A stretch of DNA of 64,000 bases from G051132615 sp051132615 (lineage in GTDB: Bacteria > Pseudomonadota > Gammaproteobacteria > Burkholderiales > Neisseriaceae), in the NCBI RefSeq assembly GCF_051132615.1, contig NZ_CP152375.1, forward strand, positions 1,178,001-1,242,000. Direction: 5' to 3'. The translations under genes and the position numbers were made by a program. Below are positions 54,882-62,310 of the stretch, piece by piece (positions within the stretch are counted from its first letter, which is position 1; the number at the start of each line of letters is the position of its first letter). Below the pieces are notes generated by a model. It ran no database searches. It had not been told where the DNA came from and saw only the letters and a list, made by a program, of their open reading frames with translations.

Positions 54882-55661
54882 ATGAGCACACATGAAATAC
54901 CGGAACAACAATATGAGGTGACTCGATTGTGTATCCAATGCGCCTTACTGCTTTTACAGCATGGCGCAGAAACCGCCTTAGTTGAACAATTGTCAACAAG
55001 ACTTGGGTTAGCATTAGAGATGGAAGGCGTCGAAAGTGCCATTTCAGCCAATGCAATTGTTCTGACCACTATTTACCAAGGTCATTGCCTCACCACCACT
55101 CGAAAAAGCCTTGATCGAGGAATCAACATGCATGTTGTCGCCGAAGTTCAACATATTGTGATTGGTGCTGAAAGGCATCAACTTACTTGGCAACAAGTTA
55201 AAGAACAACTGAACAAAATACAGCCTAACCGCTATCCAAACTGGCTGGTTATATTACTGGTTGGTGCATCATGTGCTTGCTTTTGCCGTTTAGCAGGCGG
55301 AGGTTTAGCAGAAGCATCGGTTACTTTTATTGCAGCGGCTGTCGCTATGTTTGTGCGTCAACGCTTAACGGCTATACACATTAACCCGATTATCAGTTTT
55401 GGCATTACCGCCTTTGTGGCCACTTTATTATGTGGTTTGATTATTCGTATTTTCCCGATTCCCAATCATGAAGTCGCCATGGCTTCCTGTATTTTACTAT
55501 TGGTGCCAGGTTTCCCTTTAATTAATGCTATTTCTGATATGTTTAAAGGTCATGTCAACACAGGCATAGCCCGCTGGACGGTAGCCTCTCTCCTAGCGCT
55601 GACCACATGCATTGGGGTAGTCATTGCTTTATCCATACTGGGTATAAAAGGATGGGTGTAA
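54882..55661 (+). CDS. yjjP: ThrE/YjjP-family exporter subunit (N-terminal domain)
   Basis: 259 aa. A cytosolic N-terminal part contains QHGAETALVEQLSTRLG; membrane segments follow from about residue 120. This is the first half of ThrE-like threonine/serine exporters. In E. coli the halves are YjjP and YjjB, which together export succinate. Here too the transporter is split, with stop and start overlapping as TAATG. Confidence 0.85.
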   Translation: MSTHEIPEQQYEVTRLCIQCALLLLQHGAETALVEQLSTRLGLALEMEGVESAISANAIVLTTIYQGHCLTTTRKSLDRGINMHVVAEVQHIVIGAERHQLTWQQVKEQLNKIQPNRYPNWLVILLVGASCACFCRLAGGGLAEASVTFIAAAVAMFVRQRLTAIHINPIISFGITAFVATLLCGLIIRIFPIPNHEVAMASCILLLVPGFPLINAISDMFKGHVNTGIARWTVASLLALTTCIGVVIALSILGIKGWV

Positions 55662-56125
55662 TGGACATATTATTCACACTTATTCACAATATGGTTTTAG
55701 CTGCCATTTCGGCAGTTGGTTTTGCATTAGTCTTTAATGTACCCGCCAAATTACTTAAATACTGTGCTTTTTTGGGTGCCATTGGACATGGAACCCGTTA
55801 TTTGCTCATCACAAATGGCCTGATTATTGAATGGAGCACTCTATTGGCCTCGATGTTAATTGGCACACTGGCTATTCATTTTTCCAGAAAATTTGAAGCG
55901 CATCCTAAAGTTGTCAGTGTTGCCGCAGTGATTCCCATGATTCCTGGTGTGAGCGCTTATACAGCCATGATTTCATTGGTACAACTTTCTCACGTAGGCT
56001 ATTCCCCAGAATTAATGGGTATTTTGGTTACTCATTTTTTAAAAGCCGCTTTTATTGTCTGTTCTTTATCACTTGGTTTATCCTTACCTGGAATTTGGAT
56101 TTATCGACGTCGTCCCAGTGTATAA
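55661..56125 (+). CDS. yjjB: ThrE/YjjB-family exporter subunit (C-terminal domain)
   Basis: 154 aa, hydrophobic, with about four or five segments and the family motif GAIGHGTRYLL near residue 40, then PMIPGVSAY. The start at MDILFTLIHNM uses AAAGGATGG inside the end of yjjP, so the two subunits are produced together. It precedes panD by 36 nt; a shared operon is likely. Confidence 0.85.
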   Translation: MDILFTLIHNMVLAAISAVGFALVFNVPAKLLKYCAFLGAIGHGTRYLLITNGLIIEWSTLLASMLIGTLAIHFSRKFEAHPKVVSVAAVIPMIPGVSAYTAMISLVQLSHVGYSPELMGILVTHFLKAAFIVCSLSLGLSLPGIWIYRRRPSV

Positions 56126-56161
56126 TCACAGAATATACAAATAAAAACCAAAGGTAAAAAG

Positions 56162-56545
56162 ATGTTACGTACCCTCATGAATGGCAAAATACACCGAGCA
56201 ACTGTTACTGAAGCCAACTTAAATTATGTTGGCAGCATCACCATTGATGAAGCCATTTTAGAGCAAGTTGATATGCTCCCTAACGAACGGGTACAAATTG
56301 TCAACAACAATAATGGCGCACGACTTGAAACCTATATTATCTCAGGCGAACGAAACAGTGGCGTTATCTGTTTAAACGGCGCAGCAGCACGCCATGTTCA
56401 AGTAGGCGATATTATTATCATTATATCTTATGGGCTATTTAATGCAGAAGAAGCAAAAAATCATACTCCCAAAGTTGTTGTGTTAGATGCAAACAACCAA
56501 ATTGAAGAGATTCTGTATCAGGAAAAAGCCTGTACAACACTTTAA
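56162..56545 (+). CDS. panD: Aspartate 1-decarboxylase proenzyme
   Basis: Makes beta-alanine for pantothenate and CoA. 127 aa. MLRTLMNGKIHRATVTEA begins the protein, and self-cleavage at Gly24-Ser25 in NYVGSITID creates the pyruvoyl group. NGAAARHVQVGDIIIIISY is the later conserved block. Full-length and intact. Linked by position to the exporter genes and functionally to coaD. Confidence 0.96.
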   Translation: MLRTLMNGKIHRATVTEANLNYVGSITIDEAILEQVDMLPNERVQIVNNNNGARLETYIISGERNSGVICLNGAAARHVQVGDIIIIISYGLFNAEEAKNHTPKVVVLDANNQIEEILYQEKACTTL

Positions 56546-56709
56546 AAAATCACTTTATTTATAGATCAAGACAAAATACGCTATCAAAGCGACAGATTAG
56601 TCATTCGGTTCAAAATATAAGCACTTTATATAAGTGACAATAAAACTGCTGTACACAAATAGTCATTTAACGTTACCATCAAAAAACTTTATTATTCACA
56701 GTTTCTTTT

Positions 56710-57912
56710 ATGTCTATTAATAATCGCTACGGTACCGCACTGTCCATATACATTAACTATATTGTTCAGGGTGTTTGTTTAATCATCATTATTCAAAATA
56801 TTGATGTATTGGCAACAGCATTGAATACAGATGCACAAGGTATTGGCTTTGTTGCATCAGGTTATGGTCTTGGTAAATTTTTAGTCATTTTTATTTCAGG
56901 CATATTATCAGACAAATTTGGCCGAAAACCCTTCGTTTTACTAGGTGTGTTCAGCTACATAGTTTTTTTACTGGGGATTTTAGCAAGCCCCAATATTGCC
57001 ATAGCTTTTGCATTTGCCGTTATTGGCGGTATGGGGAATTCTTTTTTAGATACAGGCTCTTCTCCTGCCTTAATGGAATGTTTCCCTAAAACCCCAGGGA
57101 CAGCAAATGTATTAATCAAAGCATTTATTTCATCAGGCAACTTTATTTTGCCATTTATGGTGAATTATTTCTTAAATAATGGCTATTGGTATGGTTGGAC
57201 ATTTATTATTTTTACCATTTTATTGGCAATCAATGCCTTTTTTATTTGCTTACAAAAATACCCAGCCACCCTTTCTTTAGGCGCAGACAAACATGTACAA
57301 GAACAATTGGCCCCCTATTTAATTGGCAAACCCAAAATGCATCTGGAAGGCATTTGTTTGATCTTGATGGGCTTCACTACTACCGCCACTTTTTTAATCA
57401 TTGCTCAATGGATACCCAAAATTGCCATGCAAACCATTGGCATGGATCCTACAGCTGCTCGCGAGCTGGTCAGCTTATATAGTGTAGGCTCTTTATTATC
57501 TGTATTTGTGACCGCATTTTTGGTTCAAAAACTGGTCAAACCAGTGACTTTCTTAATTGTTTACCCAATGATCTCAAGTATACTCCTGTGTGCTTTTTTA
57601 CTATTCCAAACTGACTTGATGTGCAAAATTCTTGCTTTTGGCATGGGATTTTCTGCTGCTGGAGGCGTATTACAACTGGCCTTTATTACCATGGCACAAT
57701 TATTTCCCAAAAGAAAAGGTTCCGTTTTAGGTATTGTCTACACCATGGTGGCTTTAGCTGTATTTATTGTGCCGATTATTGTGCCAACTCTGGCAAAAAT
57801 CAACATCAATTATGTTGTCGCATTCAATCTAAGTACAGCTTTAGCATGTGTTGTGCTGGCCTTAATCATCAATATTCGTTTTCGTAAAACCGTTAATATG
57901 CGCTTATTATAA
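56710..57912 (+). CDS. MFS transporter of unknown substrate
   Basis: 400 aa with 12 hydrophobic helices. The motif A loop SDKFGRKPFVLLG appears between helices 2 and 3. The second half has a similar PKRKGSVLGIVYT loop. It resembles sugar or lactate-type MFS proteins only in general. It has its own upstream gap of 164 nt after panD and no adjacent enzyme that would suggest a substrate. Confidence 0.75.
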   Translation: MSINNRYGTALSIYINYIVQGVCLIIIIQNIDVLATALNTDAQGIGFVASGYGLGKFLVIFISGILSDKFGRKPFVLLGVFSYIVFLLGILASPNIAIAFAFAVIGGMGNSFLDTGSSPALMECFPKTPGTANVLIKAFISSGNFILPFMVNYFLNNGYWYGWTFIIFTILLAINAFFICLQKYPATLSLGADKHVQEQLAPYLIGKPKMHLEGICLILMGFTTTATFLIIAQWIPKIAMQTIGMDPTAARELVSLYSVGSLLSVFVTAFLVQKLVKPVTFLIVYPMISSILLCAFLLFQTDLMCKILAFGMGFSAAGGVLQLAFITMAQLFPKRKGSVLGIVYTMVALAVFIVPIIVPTLAKININYVVAFNLSTALACVVLALIINIRFRKTVNMRLL

Positions 57913-58048
57913 ATAAAATAAACCACATCATCCTCCTTTATCTTAAACAGCAAAGCGTTTAAGTTGAAACAAACATGTGTACAAATGCATAAAATTATTT
58001 TACCATAAATGCCCTTTTGTCATTTTCTTCTGTATATAAACTACCATT

Positions 58049-59218
58049 ATGGATCGCCCACAAATAGAAATAGACTTAGAAGTTCAACAACAGCAACGCT
58101 GGTTGCGTGAACAAGAAGAGCAGCAGCGTATTGCTCAAAAGCTGCCTGAGGCTACTGAAGAGGTGCAACAAAAGTTACAACAAGATAACCCTCTTAAAGA
58201 TTATCCCCCTGAACACCAAAAACAATTAACCGATGCCTTAGCTGTAGAAGTTGCTCGTAGCCCAACAGGACAAAAGATAGAAGGTAAGATCACCATCAGC
58301 AATGGCAGTTTGCTTGCCCATTTAGACAAAGACCTTCCAGTTCATATTGATATTCAAAAAGTACTGGCACAACATCAGCCAGAATTGCCTGAGGGGCAAC
58401 AAAAAAATATTAATCCAGAACGACAAAAGCAGATTGATGAATTATTGGGGCTATTTAACCTAGACAAACAGCTGAAAGATCACTTGAGTCCCAAACAACA
58501 GGCTCTGTTAAAAGATGCAATGGCCAAACAGATTCATCAATATGCAGGTGATCCACCACAATTGAAGATTTTAAGTTACGATGACAAAAAACAAGATTTA
58601 TACTTTGTTACTCAACGTAATGAACAGCAGCATATTTATCCCAATCAGTACCTAGAACAATTTAAAGAAGAATTACAAGCAGAACGTCCGCCCTTATATA
58701 AAGAGCGAGAAAACCAGATTACCCAGCTATTACGTCAAAATCATGCAATAGATGATAAGATAACCGCCCAATTTTCAGAAAAAGATTTTCCTTATTTAGC
58801 CAATGCAGTGGGTAAAAGTGTTCACCAACATACAGGCACTCCTCCAGTAATCAATCATCTTGAAGTAACTGGAGAGCAAATTAAAATAGAGTTGACAGAT
58901 GGTTATCGCTTAACACTAGACCCACAAGCCATATTAGAAGGTAAAAGTGTTGAAGAGTATTTTCAAAAAGAACGCCTCCCCGTTATTGCACAAAGAGGCG
59001 AAACAGGAGAAAGCCTAGGGCGTAAGCTTGATCCAGAGAACCCCAAAGCCGCCTATGGTTATTTACTGGCGACAGAGCAGATAAAACTCATCAGGGGTGA
59101 TGATGGTCATGCCATTCCCAATATCAGACCCGACAAAGCCTACCATTACGACCCAAATCAATATGATCACAAGATGGTGCAGAGTTATATAAAGTTGTTG
59201 ATGGAAAGGAAGTATTAG
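58049..59218 (+). CDS. Repeat-containing toxin-like protein with LysM-like module, C-terminus frameshifted
   Basis: 389 aa as read; family not recognised with certainty. A Gln/Glu-rich coiled start (residues 1-45) is followed by three related units at about 48-110, 133-208 and 232-306. The last two share LLxxxxxDxKxxxxxS and an HQxxGxPP motif. Residues 312-370 (GETGESLGRKLD, YGYLLATEQIKL, IRPDKAYHYDP) resemble a LysM-type glycan-binding module. The reading frame then changes: the next frame (59167-59262) encodes a tail ending FSESKGRFIPK. Immunity-like genes follow, so I infer a polymorphic-toxin carrier, perhaps inactivated. Confidence 0.5.
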   Translation: MDRPQIEIDLEVQQQQRWLREQEEQQRIAQKLPEATEEVQQKLQQDNPLKDYPPEHQKQLTDALAVEVARSPTGQKIEGKITISNGSLLAHLDKDLPVHIDIQKVLAQHQPELPEGQQKNINPERQKQIDELLGLFNLDKQLKDHLSPKQQALLKDAMAKQIHQYAGDPPQLKILSYDDKKQDLYFVTQRNEQQHIYPNQYLEQFKEELQAERPPLYKERENQITQLLRQNHAIDDKITAQFSEKDFPYLANAVGKSVHQHTGTPPVINHLEVTGEQIKIELTDGYRLTLDPQAILEGKSVEEYFQKERLPVIAQRGETGESLGRKLDPENPKAAYGYLLATEQIKLIRGDDGHAIPNIRPDKAYHYDPNQYDHKMVQSYIKLLMERKY

Positions 59219-59262
59219 TTGCTACATTTAGCGAGTCTAAAGGTAGGTTTATTCCAAAGTAA
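59167..59262 (+). pseudogene. Out-of-frame C-terminal tail of the toxin-like gene
   Basis: Shifted one base from the main gene, this stretch reads SQDGAELYKVVDGKEVLV and then ATFSESKGRFIPK before a TAA. It has coding character and stops 14 nt before the first immunity-like gene. The tail resembles the end of the orphan fragment at 59688-59963 (ELVGKYDADMKWFIPEKK). A one-base deletion near 59167-59173 (or a sequencing error) would explain the split. Confidence 0.55.
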
Positions 59263-59276
59263 AATTAGGAACGGTT

Positions 59277-59675
59277 ATGATGAGGAATGCAATTTATACC
59301 ATTTATAATGGAACAGAATATAGAATTTTTCGTAACAGGTATGGTAAATATATTTTGGTTTCACATGATAAAAAAGATGAGTCTAAAGGATTTATTAAAG
59401 AAGATGAACAAGATGAGATTTATTTGAAGGAGGTTACTTCATCTGAAGTTGGAGAGGTCTATGATATAAGCCCATATGCTATATATAAAGGTCATCGTTT
59501 TGGTATTAACTCAGAAAATGAGACAGACTATTATCTAGGAACAGGAGATACAGCTTTAGCTAAAGCTTTAGGTTTTGAAATGATAGATAGGGAAGTTTAT
59601 AGAAAATGGGTACCTAAAAAAGATATGGAAAAAGTGTATGAAGTAAAAACACCTATGCCTAATTTTTTTAAGTGA
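59277..59675 (+). CDS. Small immunity-like protein, paralogue 1
   Basis: 132 aa, no signal peptide. It begins MMRNAIYTIYNGTEYRI and ends KTPMPNFFK, with a middle block EVYDISPYAIYKGHRF. Two further paralogues follow, sharing the start (MIRNxxYxxYxGxEY), the EIxxVxxISxYAIYKG block and the FFK/YFK end. Small, repeated genes directly behind a toxin-like gene suggest immunity function. This is inferred; no family name is certain. AGGA precedes either of the two ATGs. Confidence 0.6.
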   Translation: MMRNAIYTIYNGTEYRIFRNRYGKYILVSHDKKDESKGFIKEDEQDEIYLKEVTSSEVGEVYDISPYAIYKGHRFGINSENETDYYLGTGDTALAKALGFEMIDREVYRKWVPKKDMEKVYEVKTPMPNFFK

Positions 59676-59744
59676 TGATTTTTGTAACTTAAACATGCAG
59701 GCAACATCTTTGATTTAAACTTTAAAATGAAGGTAGAGCCACCC
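59460..59744 (+). repeat. Direct repeat copy A (3' half of paralogue 1 plus junction)
   Basis: Matches 60868-61155 without gaps. I count about 13 mismatches over the 268 positions I aligned, so roughly 95% identity. It covers the C-terminal half of the immunity-like gene and the following non-coding-looking junction. Confidence 0.85.
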
Positions 59745-59963
59745 AAAAGCGCCTTTGCCCAGCAGCCACAGTTAAATACACCCACACAAATAACACCTAA
59801 AGTAATCATACACCCATTGGCACAACCGACACCAATGAGCAAAATCAAAGCAGCAGAACACACTTTAGTTGAAATCAGCAAAGATGCTTTGAATAAAGGA
59901 GAAGAGGAATTAGTTGGTAAGTATGATGCAGATATGAAATGGTTTATTCCTGAAAAAAAATAA
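59688..59963 (+). pseudogene. Orphan toxin C-terminal fragment with junction motif
   Basis: An open frame begins after a TAA at 59685 and reads HAGNIFDLNFKMKVEPPKS, then a Pro/Gln/Thr linker, then SKDALNKGEEELVGKYDADM and KWFIPEKK. An ATG lies at 59727. The first part recurs downstream (61096-61158), and the end resembles the shifted tail of the large toxin-like gene. It looks like a displaced cassette that was left behind when a new toxin end was acquired, as known for Maf, CDI and Rhs loci. Inference by organisation. Confidence 0.5.
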
Positions 59964-59974
59964 AGGTATAAGTT

Positions 59975-60373
59975 ATGATAAGAAATAATATTTATATGTT
60001 ATATAGGGGCGAAGAGTATCGCATTGGAAAATATACAAAAGATACAGTTAATTTAATCAGTACAAATGCTGTAGATGAACAAAATGGATTTGAGCATTTT
60101 TCAATTGATCCTAATTTGTACCGTAAAACTATTTCTGTTGCAGAAATTGGTGATGTATTTTCAATTCATACCTATGCTATATACAAAGGGCAAAAATGTT
60201 CCGTTGAAGGAGAGGATACTGAGCATTATTTCTTAAGAGTAGAACAAAGGTCAATTGCAGATAAGTTAAATTTTGATATTCGAGATAGAGATGATTTTGT
60301 AAAAACAGTAGCGAAACAGGATGTAGAAAAAATTTTTGAGGAAAAAAAACTCAAAGAAAATTATTTTAAGTAG
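59975..60373 (+). CDS. Small immunity-like protein, paralogue 2
   Basis: 132 aa, beginning MIRNNIYMLYRGEEYRIG and ending KLKENYFK. The central IGDVFSIHTYAIYKGQK matches the paralogues, but the protein is the most diverged of the three. AAAGG precedes its ATG. It directly follows the orphan toxin fragment ending KWFIPEKK (11-nt gap), so it is the natural cognate partner of that fragment. Confidence 0.6.
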   Translation: MIRNNIYMLYRGEEYRIGKYTKDTVNLISTNAVDEQNGFEHFSIDPNLYRKTISVAEIGDVFSIHTYAIYKGQKCSVEGEDTEHYFLRVEQRSIADKLNFDIRDRDDFVKTVAKQDVEKIFEEKKLKENYFK

Positions 60374-60545
60374 TTAAATTTGTATTATTTCAAATGCAAA
60401 AAAATTTATTTTTCTTTTCTATTAAAGAATTTATAGTGAATAAAACCTCTATAAAGACTATCAATAATTATGCAAAATTTGTAATTGTAAAAGATTGTTT
60501 TGTAATCAGATTCAAAATAGAAAATCTTTAAGTTGCAAACATTCA

Positions 60546-60596
60546 GATGGCAAGATATTTGAAGAAAAAACTCCTATGCCAAATTATTTTAAATAG
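60546..60596 (+). pseudogene. Remnant of a further immunity-like gene
   Basis: Reads DGKIFEEKTPMPNYFK and stop, matching the C-terminus of the paralogues (KVYEVKTPMPNFFK). Upstream of it the sequence diverges with no intact frame, so only the 3' end survives. It lies immediately before paralogue 3. Confidence 0.6.
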
Positions 60597-60615
60597 TAAT
60601 TAAATGGACATATAA

Positions 60616-61083
60616 ATGATTAGAAATGGTACATACACAACATATATGGGGAAAGAGTATAAGATTGGAGAAACTATTCTTGAAAATGAACCAATAAAGT
60701 ATTGGATTAAGTCAATGGATCCAAAGGAGCTAGAGAATGGTTTTTATTTGTACGAAAGACCGAAAACAATGATAATTAAAGGTGTGGAGTATGAACTGCC
60801 TCCAAGAGAAAAAGGCTCACCTAATGTTTATTTAAAAGAAATTGATCCTTCAGAAATAAATGAAGTATATGACATAAGCCCATATGCTATATATAAAGGT
60901 CATCGTTTTGGTATTAACTCAGAAAATGAGACAGATTATTACTTAGGAACTGGAGATACAGCTTTAGCTAAAGCTTTAGGTTTTGAAATGATAGATAGGG
61001 AAGTTTATAGGAAATGGGTACCTAAAGAAGATATGGAAAAAGTGTATGAAGTAAAAACACCTATGCCTAATTTTTTTAAGTGA
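60616..61083 (+). CDS. Small immunity-like protein, paralogue 3
   Basis: 155 aa. The N-terminal half (MIRNGTYTTYMGKEYKIGE) differs from paralogue 1 and contains an insertion around residues 50-70. The last ~75 residues are nearly identical to paralogue 1 because of the direct repeat. A recombination within the family is the simplest explanation. No strong Shine-Dalgarno is visible. Confidence 0.6.
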   Translation: MIRNGTYTTYMGKEYKIGETILENEPIKYWIKSMDPKELENGFYLYERPKTMIIKGVEYELPPREKGSPNVYLKEIDPSEINEVYDISPYAIYKGHRFGINSENETDYYLGTGDTALAKALGFEMIDREVYRKWVPKEDMEKVYEVKTPMPNFFK

Positions 61084-61155
61084 TGATTTTTATAACTTAA
61101 ACATGTAGACAATATCCTTGATTTAAGCTTTAAAATGAAGGTAGAGCCCCCTAAG
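60868..61155 (+). repeat. Direct repeat copy B (3' half of paralogue 3 plus junction)
   Basis: Partner of 59460-59744, gapless and about 95% identical over the aligned part. The similarity ends in the junction motif, after GTAGAGCC. Confidence 0.85.
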
Positions 61156-61158
61156 TAA
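61096..61158 (+). pseudogene. Second copy of the toxin junction motif, truncated
   Basis: Encodes HVDNILDLSFKMKVEPPK followed directly by a stop, in the same frame as the orphan fragment 59688-59963. The toxin part has been lost, leaving only the junction. Confidence 0.5.
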
Positions 61159-61196
61159 GCTTAATTAAAGACAGCAAAGCTGAAACAGTAAGCATT

Positions 61197-61445
61197 ATGA
61201 CGATATTAGAGGCAAATTTTAATATGGGAATAAAAAGTAGTGCCCAATTAGCCACACGCGATATATATATAGATTATGATCTAGAGGAAGTTATGTTTAG
61301 ATGGGATTTTTCGAAAAAACAAGCATATAGAAAATTTTATAATGAGCAAGAAGAAAGTTTAGTTCCTATAAATAATAAACTATATAACGAAGTTTTATTA
61401 TTTGGAGATGAAATTTCTAAAGAGCAATATGAGCAAGGTAAATAA
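61197..61445 (+). CDS. Small protein of unknown function, immunity-like
   Basis: 82 aa. It contains LATRDIYIDYDLEEVMFRWD, then QAYRKFYNEQEESLVPI, NKLYNEVLLFGDEISKEQY. I do not recognise a named family. Position directly after the truncated junction, small size and acidic character suggest the immunity gene of a lost toxin. The ribosome-binding site is weak. Confidence 0.5.
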   Translation: MTILEANFNMGIKSSAQLATRDIYIDYDLEEVMFRWDFSKKQAYRKFYNEQEESLVPINNKLYNEVLLFGDEISKEQYEQGK

Positions 61446-61469
61446 GTATTATTTAGTATAGGTATAAAA

Positions 61470-61901
61470 ATGCAAGAAAAACCGATAGAAGTAGCATTAC
61501 AGCTTGCTCTAGATGCACATAAAGGCCAAGTGGATAAAGGTGGGCAGGCTTATATTTTGCACCCATTACGTTTAATGATGCGCTTTTCTGATGAAACAAT
61601 GCAAATTATTTCATTACTACATGATGTTGTAGAAGATTCTGATATCACCTTAGAACAAATAGCACAACTTGGATTTGATCAAACAATAATAGATGCATTA
61701 AATGTATTAACAAAAAAAGAACAAGAACCATACGAACAATTTATTCAACGGGTCAGTACAAATCGTTTGGCTATTCAAGTAAAAATAGCGGATTTAAAAG
61801 ACAATTTAAATATTGCAAGAATACCCCATGAACTCACTCAAAAAGACTTACTACGATTAAATAAATACCATTGCGCTTTAATGTATTTATTATCTCTATA
61901 G
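61470..61901 (+). CDS. HD-domain protein, MESH1/RelA-SpoT hydrolase-like
   Basis: 143 aa of the HD superfamily most like the (p)ppGpp hydrolase domain of SpoT. ILHPLRLMMRF, LLHDVVEDSDITLEQI (with the HD pair) and VKIADLKDNLNIARI match hydrolase motifs. The synthetase, TGS and ACT domains are absent, so it is a small alarmone hydrolase-like protein. Next to toxin fragments it could act as an antidote to an alarmone-making toxin, or as a free-standing hydrolase. 24 nt after the preceding gene. Confidence 0.72.
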   Translation: MQEKPIEVALQLALDAHKGQVDKGGQAYILHPLRLMMRFSDETMQIISLLHDVVEDSDITLEQIAQLGFDQTIIDALNVLTKKEQEPYEQFIQRVSTNRLAIQVKIADLKDNLNIARIPHELTQKDLLRLNKYHCALMYLLSL

Positions 61902-61902
61902 A

Positions 61903-62310
61903 ATGACCATTATGACAGAATATTCAAATAATCATTTTAATCGTTTTACAGCCAAATCGAATAAACCTTCGTTTTTGCGTGGTTTTGGTTCTTTTATTGA
62001 TTTATATTTAGATTATGTTGAGTTTGATTTGATACCCAATACCATATTCAATAAACAAACGACCATTAACATCGCAAAGTTTCCCCAACACAAACGTTCA
62101 GACAAATTAATTGAAAAAGCACGAAGCATCGGTTTAGAGGTATATTGCATCTATTTTTCTGAGCGTATTTATCATCAATGGAAAAAACGACAAAAGGTTG
62201 AAGCAAAAGCAGGATATGAACATTGGGTTGAATCAGTTTTTTTTGAGCTTCTAACCGCGGATGGGCCTCATTTATATGACAAAGAGAATGACAAAATACT
62301 TTACTGCTAA
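61903..62310 (+). CDS. Hypothetical protein with FLRGFGS motif
   Basis: 135 aa, no recognised domain. Residues around 24-45 read SFLRGFGSFIDLYLDYVEF, a pattern I have seen at the start of short phage- or element-linked proteins. The rest is mixed charged (KLIEKARSIGLEVYCIYFSERIYHQWKKRQ). Start is at 61903 or 61912. It directly follows the HD gene and is probably co-transcribed with it. Confidence 0.45.
   Translation: MTIMTEYSNNHFNRFTAKSNKPSFLRGFGSFIDLYLDYVEFDLIPNTIFNKQTTINIAKFPQHKRSDKLIEKARSIGLEVYCIYFSERIYHQWKKRQKVEAKAGYEHWVESVFFELLTADGPHLYDKENDKILYC

Noticed and set aside
59150..59166. Slippery heptamer CCCAAAT in the toxin-like gene as a programmed -1 frameshift site
   Set aside because: A -1 shift there runs into TGA at 59164 and would not reach the conserved tail, so an indel nearer 59170 explains the data better.
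58049..59218. XVIPCD-like (Xanthomonadales type IV secretion signal) domains in the three repeats
   Set aside because: There is a faint resemblance in spacing and in the LDPQA-like segment, but the characteristic motifs are not visible. Too weak to claim without a profile search.
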